Assembly: GCA_019428905.1 (NCBI GenBank)
Contig: JAHYJN010000007.1
Location: 1-64,000 of the forward strand
DNA from: Candidatus Brevefilum sp.
GTDB taxonomy: Bacteria; Chloroflexota; Anaerolineae; Anaerolineales; Anaerolineaceae
Length of the DNA: 64,000 nucleotides
Direction: 5' to 3'
Shown here: one piece after another, positions 57,413 to 64,000 of the stretch
How positions within the stretch are numbered: the stretch's first letter is position 1
Layout of the letters: every line of letters begins with the position of its first letter
Notes under the pieces: model-generated
What the model was told of the DNA's origin: nothing
Database searches by the model: none
Seen by the model: only the letters and a program-made list of their open reading frames with translations
Made by a program: the position numbers and the translations under genes

Positions 57413-58411
57413 TTAATTTATAATCCCCAATAGCATTTTATACCATCGGATGGTGTGCCAAAAAGCAGTTTCTGCTAGCTTTGAATTAATAGCTAAATCA
57501 CCATGGAGAATCTTGTTACGATTTAATCTAATAAATTCAACATTTCCTGTAATTTCATCTGGTAATATATCATTATCTGAGCACCATTTAATCTTTCTGC
57601 CTAAGCCAGATAGTTTCGTATAATCTCCCCCATGAGAATTTATCAATTTATTAATCACTGACTCTATATTTGGAAAAAGCAAATTAAGAGCATCTTCGAA
57701 GGCACCCGAATTAAACAATTTAATACAAGCATTAATTTTATCTCGATCCCTCATCTCTAATTTCTTTGATTTTTTAACAATTATCAAAAATTCCTCGATA
57801 TCATCACAGATGATTTCACTTAACTCTCCCTCATTCTTACTATTCGACGATATAAACATATTCTTGGCTAGATTGGTTTCTCCCATGACAAATAACAAAC
57901 CATCATCTGACATTCGTAAAATGGAAGATGATGATAATAAGAGTTCATTTACCATCGCTAAATATTTCTCAAATCCAAAAATATCTAACCTAAAGTTAAC
58001 TAATATAGGATCAAAGCCATAATCATCCGGGAAATCAATACCTTGATCAACAATGTCATTCCAAGATTGAATAATTCGTATATCCTGATCATAAATGACT
58101 TTGCTGATTATTTCTATCATATCGTAAAAGTAAAGCCAATCACAATCCCTAATTAGGTCTACAATATGAGTGTAAGTAGTGGACTTACCTGATTTATGCA
58201 ATTGGCTTCCGAAATGCATATAAATCTCATCACAGATATCTTGTAATGGAAATGGAAAATCATGGTCAAATAGACCATACTTCATCCGGTTTTTATCGTC
58301 AGTGAAGTGGCCAATAATATCTTTTATGAAATGCAAACGCAAATATGGCGAAACAAATAAAACTTGCAGATTTGGAATTGTAAGGGGACCTCTGAGGGAA
58401 AAATAAGTCAT
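57413..58411 (-). CDS. HEPN-like domain protein of the kinase module
   Basis: 332 aa, AT-rich. The C-terminal third contains LNRNKILHGDLAIN, where RNKILH (Arg298, His303) fits the Rx4H catalytic motif of HEPN ribonucleases, and the context RNKILHG is usual for Abi-like HEPN families. N-terminal 200 residues match nothing I know. It lies 218 bases downstream of the kinase-ATPase gene on the same strand. A toxin-like RNase effector is plausible but unproven; non-catalytic HEPN-like domains exist. Confidence 0.6.
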   Translation of the reverse strand: MTYFSLRGPLTIPNLQVLFVSPYLRLHFIKDIIGHFTDDKNRMKYGLFDHDFPFPLQDICDEIYMHFGSQLHKSGKSTTYTHIVDLIRDCDWLYFYDMIEIISKVIYDQDIRIIQSWNDIVDQGIDFPDDYGFDPILVNFRLDIFGFEKYLAMVNELLLSSSSILRMSDDGLLFVMGETNLAKNMFISSNSKNEGELSEIICDDIEEFLIIVKKSKKLEMRDRDKINACIKLFNSGAFEDALNLLFPNIESVINKLINSHGGDYTKLSGLGRKIKWCSDNDILPDEITGNVEFIRLNRNKILHGDLAINSKLAETAFWHTIRWYKMLLGIIN

Positions 58412-58629
58412 TGAATTATCCTATATATGGTCAATGAAGTTAAAATAATTAAAAATTAATAATTAAGAATGATTGGTAATTTCTTCTATAGATTTGATAA
58501 TTATATCAAGAAGCTTTGTTGTGTAAAAATCAAAAATATGTTTGGAAAAGAATTTTTTCCCTGAAGCACAAATCACAATTTTCTCAATTTATAAAGACAT
58601 TAATAAATAAGGGGATCAATTAAAAAGAA

Positions 58630-61140
58630 TTAACGATAGTTTGGTAACGATAATTCATCATTAGGATTTTTATTTATGAAACCTTTGTCAATGAGATTGC
58701 CGACTGCAAATTTTATTTCAGTCATATGTTCATTAATATCAACCTCAAGATGATTTATTAATAATAAGGCCACATTGCTTGGGGTTGCAGGAAACCATTT
58801 GATAATATTGATCATTCCTAATACTTTAATTATTCCAATTGATTTTATGTCATAGATATTATTTTTGTAGGCGTTTTCGATAATTTCTATAATATCATTC
58901 TTAAATTTCCAATCGAAATGGTCAAAGAATAAATCAAAAGAGACAATAGCGCCGAAAGGTTTTTGACTAAAGATAATCATAATTTCCCGAATAATTGAAA
59001 AAATCACACGAGTTCTCATCTTTTTGTACAAATCTTCGTAAATGTTATCGAAAAGTTCATAAATTAATTTGATCGAATATGGTGGGAATGGATATGTATC
59101 TGTGAAGCTTTCCATACCCAAGTCTATAAAATTTATCGCGATATTGTTGATTGCACGAGACACATCAGGATTCTTTTGGATCATATCAAGAATCAATAAT
59201 CTGCCCTGTATTGTTTTACCTGTCAATAAACCTCTACTCAATTGAAAGGGATAATTTTCTCCCAATTGTAATGACATGAAATGTGGAATGCGAATATTTG
59301 ATTGATTGAATGATCGGAAATAATCATTACTATCATTTTGTGAGATAGCCAATGCCCAGATTTGTCCTTTTCCTCTTTTCAAGAGTTGCTCAATGAAATT
59401 AATTGAGCTCATCAATTCTTTTTGTGAATTTAGAATTTGATCAATTTCATCAATAATAAAAATGGTTCTTCTTGTTTTGAGATCGTTATTAATATTTTTA
59501 TCGAAAACTAGATCAATAATTTCTTCAATCATTTCATCTGCTGTTTGAGTTTTTTTGCATTCATTGATGAATTTCTCAACACCAGAATTTGTTAATTCCA
59601 GAGTCCTCTTTAATGCATTGAAAATATCCGGCTCAATAAATGATATATAATTCGTGTCATTAATGTCAAAATCTGATGGCAAATCGTCAATAAATTTTGA
59701 ATATAATTTTTCTTTGCGTAATCTTTTTTGTAACCTTGCTATCCATTGAATAGATGAAAAACCTCTACTTCTAAATGTTTGAATTAGAATCATTTGCGCT
59801 AATAGATTATTCGAGATCTCTTGGGATGATAAAAAAAGTGTGTCAATATGAACTGCTTCGCATAAATATACATCATGAATCTGGTTAAGTAAAAATAACA
59901 ATTCTCGATCCTGATTAGAATTTTCGATATCTAGTTTCTCTTTAAATTTTTCAATAAAACTTAACCCCTGTTTGGGTATACTGGGATTAACTAACAAATT
60001 AGTAAATATTTTTGCGAGATAACTTTTTCCGATGCCAAAATCGCCGTTAATCCAAATTAGTGGTATGTTATTGATAAATTTATTATTAATTTCTTCCCAT
60101 TGGTCAGCAAGAAAATAATGAGATAAACTACGAAGATCTCTTCTAAATTCAGAAGTAAAAATTAAAATATCGAGATCGGATTTTAGATCATCAATATCGC
60201 TAACTTGTTTTACAACATTTGTTTTCTTCCAGAATTTATTGGTAAATAGATCTTCTATTAATTTTATTGATGAATAATCATGCAGGTATGCAAGGTTTTG
60301 TCTCTGTTTGAGATGTTCATATATCATAGATATACGGTCACGAAAGTTGTCTAAGGTTAATCGTTTTTGAGGATCTGGATTTAATCCTCTTATTATGATA
60401 GATGCCAATGTCCTAATTATTTCTTTTCTTTCATTTGGATATTTATTTGATGTCAATGTAATAAACTCTTCGTTTATAACACCCAATGATTGCGACTTAT
60501 AAGAGGCAAAATTACACCCTGTCCAAACGCAGAAAAAAGTTGCACACAACGAATAGACATCTGACGCAAAAGTTGGTTCACCGCCTTCTTCTAATTCAGG
60601 TGCCTTGTAACCAGGGGTTCCGGGTTGTACTTCAGTAAAATTTGACTTTGGAATATGTGCAATACCAAAATCACATAATTTTGGTTCTCCTGCATCAGTA
60701 AAAAGTATATTTTCGGGTTTAATATCTCGGTGTAAAATATTCCGTTGATGTACTGAATTTAGAGCATTTGAAAGAATTCTTGCCCAACGTATTGTCTCTT
60801 TCAAATGTAAATTTTCCTGTTTGATAAGTTCATTTAGGTTTCCCCCCTTCATCAAGTCCATTACCATACAAAATAAATTTCTATCTATAAATGCATCATG
60901 AATTTCAACAATTCCTGGCACATTTCCCAATTCCCCACCTATCAGGCACTCTCTATTCAATCTTTGTAAGCTAATAGAATCGAGATCATCTGTAGCAACT
61001 ACTTTTATTGCTAGTGTTTTATTTAGAAACTGGTGTTGGGTTTTGTAAACGAAACCATGTCCTCCAAAGTCTATTAATTTGCCAATAACATATCGTTCGC
61101 AACCTTGTAGTATTTCTCCTTGAAGATTTTTTATATCCAT
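58630..61140 (-). CDS. Ser/Thr protein kinase fused to P-loop ATPase
   Basis: 836 aa from ATG 61140, chosen for AAGGA just upstream; a longer frame reaches 61185. Kinase domain residues 15-275 is complete: Gly loop FGGHGFVY, AIK Lys46, HRDIKPEN (Asp139), DFG 157-159, APE 180-182. The second half is an ATPase: Walker A GDFGIGKS (366-373), Walker B FIIDEIDQIL (Asp564, Glu565). No membrane segment. The start overlaps the end of the NERD-pseudokinase gene by 10 bases. AT-rich. Similar kinase-ATPase fusions occur in phage-defence loci; I cannot assign this one to a named system. Confidence 0.8.
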   Translation of the reverse strand: MDIKNLQGEILQGCERYVIGKLIDFGGHGFVYKTQHQFLNKTLAIKVVATDDLDSISLQRLNRECLIGGELGNVPGIVEIHDAFIDRNLFCMVMDLMKGGNLNELIKQENLHLKETIRWARILSNALNSVHQRNILHRDIKPENILFTDAGEPKLCDFGIAHIPKSNFTEVQPGTPGYKAPELEEGGEPTFASDVYSLCATFFCVWTGCNFASYKSQSLGVINEEFITLTSNKYPNERKEIIRTLASIIIRGLNPDPQKRLTLDNFRDRISMIYEHLKQRQNLAYLHDYSSIKLIEDLFTNKFWKKTNVVKQVSDIDDLKSDLDILIFTSEFRRDLRSLSHYFLADQWEEINNKFINNIPLIWINGDFGIGKSYLAKIFTNLLVNPSIPKQGLSFIEKFKEKLDIENSNQDRELLFLLNQIHDVYLCEAVHIDTLFLSSQEISNNLLAQMILIQTFRSRGFSSIQWIARLQKRLRKEKLYSKFIDDLPSDFDINDTNYISFIEPDIFNALKRTLELTNSGVEKFINECKKTQTADEMIEEIIDLVFDKNINNDLKTRRTIFIIDEIDQILNSQKELMSSINFIEQLLKRGKGQIWALAISQNDSNDYFRSFNQSNIRIPHFMSLQLGENYPFQLSRGLLTGKTIQGRLLILDMIQKNPDVSRAINNIAINFIDLGMESFTDTYPFPPYSIKLIYELFDNIYEDLYKKMRTRVIFSIIREIMIIFSQKPFGAIVSFDLFFDHFDWKFKNDIIEIIENAYKNNIYDIKSIGIIKVLGMINIIKWFPATPSNVALLLINHLEVDINEHMTEIKFAVGNLIDKGFINKNPNDELSLPNYR

Positions 61141-62474
61141 TTTCTTGTCCTTAATGAATCCAAAGACTCTCTGATTTCTTTCCAATTATCTGGTCGCTTA
61201 TCTGGTTGATTTGAGAGTAAATTGGACATAAGGTCTATGATTTCTTTTGGTAAATCAGATTTTTTAATTTTACTAAGAAGGATTGGTTCACTAGCAGGAA
61301 TATTAAAAGCTAAATCATACCAAATTGCCCCTAAAGAATAAAAATCCGCTTTACAATCAACATTTCGGGGATTCAGATGTTGTTCAGGTGCTACGTATTT
61401 GTTATAGACAAAGGGTTCATTTGTTTTTGTTATGGTATAACCTAAGGCTGGAACTTTTGAAAAATCGAAACCATCAACTTTTATTTGTCCCGATCCAGTG
61501 ATATATATGAATTCGGGATTAAGGTTTCTATGAACAATTTGATGTTTATGGCAGAAATCAATTGCATCTCCTAGTTGAAATAAAATATCAAATTGCTCTT
61601 GAAATGTGAAGCTTTTCATTTCATCAATTTGTTGTCGAAGTGTTTTTCCATCAATATATTCTGTAATTTGCCAAAAGGTATCACTTGTATCTACGTCAGG
61701 AAAAAAATCGTACGCCGCTACGATATTTGGATGACCAGAGACTTGGGATAAAGCTTCCATAGATTGTTTATAATTATGAAATGCCTCTTCTAGATGTTTT
61801 TGAGAATTAACTACTTCCAGATGGTACCGTTTTATCTTTGCCCTTCTGCTTTTTATCTGCGTGTGTTGGCCTTCATATGCGAGGTAATGATCACCTGATG
61901 GCAGTTCTTCTATTAATTGATAGTTGCCAACAATCTTATATTCCGGGTCTACATGTTTATTCACAAAGTTCCTAGCAACTTTGTTAATTTGTTCATTGTT
62001 TAACATTTTCGATCTTGGTGAAAATATGAGATCACGGGTTGATAAAGCCCTAATCAAGTTTTGATCGAGACCAAATACTCGGTTTTTTCGCTTATCAGAA
62101 ATAATTAGACTATTGGTACCTTTACTAAGTATAACTAGACCAACCACACTAATATTTTTAAATTCTGCATTGCAAAGATCACTATTAATAAGTTTAGATT
62201 TGTGCTCTATTGAAGTAATTGGACTGACTTGTTTACGTCTTCCTTGATTCCAATGAACCTCGTCTGCTACAATTTCTCCCCACCAATGCTTTACTTCTAA
62301 AAGCCAGACGCCAAAATTATTGATAACCATCAAATCTATCTCTTTTGTTCCGGATCGATCCGGATGATGATAATTTGATAATATAGTGCAATCATGTAAA
62401 TTTTGTTTTAGAAAACTGAGGGTTTTTACTTCACCGATATGAGCACCTGGGGCACAAGGTATGTGATTAATCAT
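61131..62474 (-). CDS. NERD nuclease-like domain fused to a pseudokinase
   Basis: 447 aa. Residues 12-125 form a NERD domain with the PD-(D/E)xK-like set EIDLMV (Asp47) and WLLEVKHW (Glu60, Lys62). Residues 180-445 are kinase-like but HRD is HRN (HRNLNPEF, Asn317 for the catalytic Asp) and DFG is DFS (337-339), while the APEQ motif (362-365) is kept. So phosphotransfer is probably lost. AGAAAGG is upstream of the ATG. Translationally coupled to the active kinase gene, suggesting a pair in which the pseudokinase scaffolds or regulates. NERD and kinase are joined in PglW of BREX, but this is a different layout. Confidence 0.8.
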   Translation of the reverse strand: MINHIPCAPGAHIGEVKTLSFLKQNLHDCTILSNYHHPDRSGTKEIDLMVINNFGVWLLEVKHWWGEIVADEVHWNQGRRKQVSPITSIEHKSKLINSDLCNAEFKNISVVGLVILSKGTNSLIISDKRKNRVFGLDQNLIRALSTRDLIFSPRSKMLNNEQINKVARNFVNKHVDPEYKIVGNYQLIEELPSGDHYLAYEGQHTQIKSRRAKIKRYHLEVVNSQKHLEEAFHNYKQSMEALSQVSGHPNIVAAYDFFPDVDTSDTFWQITEYIDGKTLRQQIDEMKSFTFQEQFDILFQLGDAIDFCHKHQIVHRNLNPEFIYITGSGQIKVDGFDFSKVPALGYTITKTNEPFVYNKYVAPEQHLNPRNVDCKADFYSLGAIWYDLAFNIPASEPILLSKIKKSDLPKEIIDLMSNLLSNQPDKRPDNWKEIRESLDSLRTRKWI

Positions 62475-62820
62475 CTAAAAGCCTTTCTGTCTTTTTACAC
62501 TATCCATGAATAGCAGAACAGCTTATTGCTCTGATGTTGATATCGGTTACAATTTTCTATTTTTATGTTCTGGCTTCAACCCTATTCTATCACAACCAGT
62601 AGTGATCACATTGTTGAATTCAAGAAGACTTTCCAGAGAAGTATAAAAGAATTATCTAAAGAAATAGTTTTACTAAACCTAATTGCGTAAGTTGGAAGAC
62701 TCTCTCCTTTACCAGATGGTAACCCCGTTCAGCGATAATTCGACTGTGGGTTTAGACGGACTAACAACTGAACTATTAACCTTAATGTTTTTTTAATTGA
62801 TATGAAGGATTTTCCTACTC
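62475..62820. other. 346-base intergenic region
   Basis: AT-rich; no gene, repeat or convincing promoter recognised. It separates the GC-richer SF1 helicase gene from the AT-rich kinase module and may mark their junction. Confidence 0.5.
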
Positions 62821-64000
62821 CTAATACACATCAACCACTGAGATTGCTTTATCCCATTGTTCCTCAAAAAATTCACGCGCTGTACTGGAGGGCGTATATT
62901 CGCTCACATGCCGGTGTGAGCCATACGCGCCGGAAAAGGGCGGCATATTGACCGCGCCCCCCTGGTGGTACAGGAAACGGTCATGGGGTAGCTCCTCACC
63001 CGGCCGCACGCGCATCTCAAAATCCACACCAAACCGCTCCAGGTAGATCTTTAGGCTTTCAACGGACTCCGGTCGCACCTTTCCTGATGATGCTTTCACC
63101 TGCTGCTCGGCAGTCAACAGGCGGTAGGATTTTATGTTCGGATAGGGCTCAGCCTCGTACAAATCGTCAAATAGGTCAATGATCTCCTGGGTAAAATAGG
63201 GGTCAACCCAATCCACAAATTCGTGGCACGAGCGGATAAAGCGCAACAAATTCGTGCGGTTATATTCAGGATTGGACGGGTCGAGGATGGTGCCAATAAT
63301 CTCAAACCGCTCTCCGCCAATAACCGGCAGGTCTTCAATACTGCTATAGACACCCTTCAAGTTGTCTTTGATGTAATGGGCTAATTGATTGTATACATTT
63401 TTGGATTTTAATTCTTCATAACAATACTCATAATCCCCAACGATCACCAGGCTGACCCTGGCCCGGGTGATAGCTACGTTTAATAGGTTTTTAGTATTTT
63501 GCAACCAATTCAGCGTGCCCTCCAAAATATCCTGTGATAAAACAGGTGAAAAAATCATCACATCACACTCATCACCCTGGAACTGGTGGGCGGTCCCCGT
63601 TTTGATCCTTGCCGTGCTGCCATACGTCTGGCTAACCCATTGTCGAATCAGGTTCCATTGTGCTCGGAATGGGGTCACAATGCCCAGGGAAGCATAGCGG
63701 TACCCCTCACCATCCAGGGTATTTAATATCCTGGGAACGAGAACTTGCAGCTGGCGGAGTTCTTCGAGATTGTATCCGCTGCCATCGGTTGGTCGGATAA
63801 ATTTCCCCGGGGTATTTAACCAATGAATCCCGCCGCGCTGGTTTAAAAAGGTCTTGTTAAAGCCCCTTTGGGTCAGGTCCGTTTTGATCACCAGTTGATT
63901 GTTATAAAAGGCTAGGTTTGAGAAAGTGATGATGCGCGGGTCAGAACGATAATGCTCATTGAGCATAATCGGGCCAGGGTGCAGACCAACGCACCCTTTT
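62821..64000 (-). CDS. SF1 DNA/RNA helicase C-terminal part with PLD-like tail (5' partial)
   Basis: At least 392 codons; the frame is open to the right edge and the listed Met is not the true start. UPF1/Dna2-like helicase motifs: LNEHYRSDPRI (motif IV region), LGIVTPFRAQ, GTAHQFQGDECDVMIF (motif V), NVAITRARVSLVIVGD (motif VI). The last 170 residues include CHEFVDWVDPYFTQEII and PHDRFLYHQGG, a PLD-like half motif with HxR. Composition is more GC-rich than the kinase module next to it. Role in repair or defence is open. Confidence 0.75.
   Translation of the reverse strand, partial: KGCVGLHPGPIMLNEHYRSDPRIITFSNLAFYNNQLVIKTDLTQRGFNKTFLNQRGGIHWLNTPGKFIRPTDGSGYNLEELRQLQVLVPRILNTLDGEGYRYASLGIVTPFRAQWNLIRQWVSQTYGSTARIKTGTAHQFQGDECDVMIFSPVLSQDILEGTLNWLQNTKNLLNVAITRARVSLVIVGDYEYCYEELKSKNVYNQLAHYIKDNLKGVYSSIEDLPVIGGERFEIIGTILDPSNPEYNRTNLLRFIRSCHEFVDWVDPYFTQEIIDLFDDLYEAEPYPNIKSYRLLTAEQQVKASSGKVRPESVESLKIYLERFGVDFEMRVRPGEELPHDRFLYHQGGAVNMPPFSGAYGSHRHVSEYTPSSTAREFFEEQWDKAISVVDVY

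Overview
The window is a chromosomal piece of a bacterium that I place, by inference, in the Chloroflexota, class Anaerolineae. The grounds are a MutL/GlmL-like ATPase operon of membrane proteins, secreted proteins with Thr/Pro-rich linkers, a GGGCAGAC...GTCTGCCC palindrome of a kind I associate with that class, and base composition near 50% G+C in the core. No rRNA gene is present to confirm this.

The left 42 kb is mostly housekeeping and cell-envelope functions. On the minus strand the start of tuf lies behind tRNA-Thr(TGT), tRNA-Tyr(GTA) and tRNA-Thr(GGT), all under one strong promoter. Then follow an FkbM-type methyltransferase, a lytic transglycosylase, an OmpR-type two-component pair, a bacterial sugar transferase and a BMP-type lipoprotein. 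A seven-gene minus-strand operon (14513 to 7670) has ATGA or TGATG overlaps at five of its six junctions. It encodes small and large membrane proteins, a zinc-ribbon membrane protein, a GlmL/MutL-like actin-fold ATPase and a KOW/SH3-like protein, and its function is unknown. Divergent from it runs a coupled glycan operon of wecB and three GT4 glycosyltransferases. After that come a GH1 glucosidase, a PAP2 phosphatase, phosphoglucomutase, a SlyD-like FKBP, tRNA-Glu followed by two odd tRNA-derived 128-bp tandem repeats, a DUF362 ferredoxin-like protein, RNase PH, a CBS protein, a degenerate LCP protein next to a lysozyme-like secreted protein, YjbQ, an SDR, a methyltransferase-like membrane protein, a beta-propeller lipoprotein, a DUF2293 protein and a 5'-nucleotidase.

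From 39.7 to 42.5 kb lies a decaying sugar-catabolic operon. It keeps an intact TIM-barrel isomerase, a SAF-type oxidoreductase broken by one in-frame TAA, and a transketolase C-terminal half cut off beside a palindrome. An intact IS256-family element follows (42707-44067).

The right third is a defence-like island with sharply mosaic composition. Module one (56365 to 44144, minus) is a DrmD-like SNF2 helicase, a DrmMI-like Eco57I-type adenine methylase whose presumed target-recognition segment is AT-rich, and a very AT-rich 1642-aa protein with an N-terminal P-loop NTPase, a long helical-looking middle and a PLD-like C-terminus. It is bracketed by the intact IS256 copy and a directly oriented remnant of the same IS at 57193. 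Module two (62474 to 57413, AT-rich) is a NERD plus pseudokinase protein overlapping a Ser/Thr kinase plus P-loop ATPase, followed by a HEPN-like protein. The window ends inside an SF1 helicase with a PLD-like tail. Neither module matches a complete textbook DISARM or BREX locus, so they are the best candidates here for an undescribed system. The GlmL-like operon is the best candidate outside defence.
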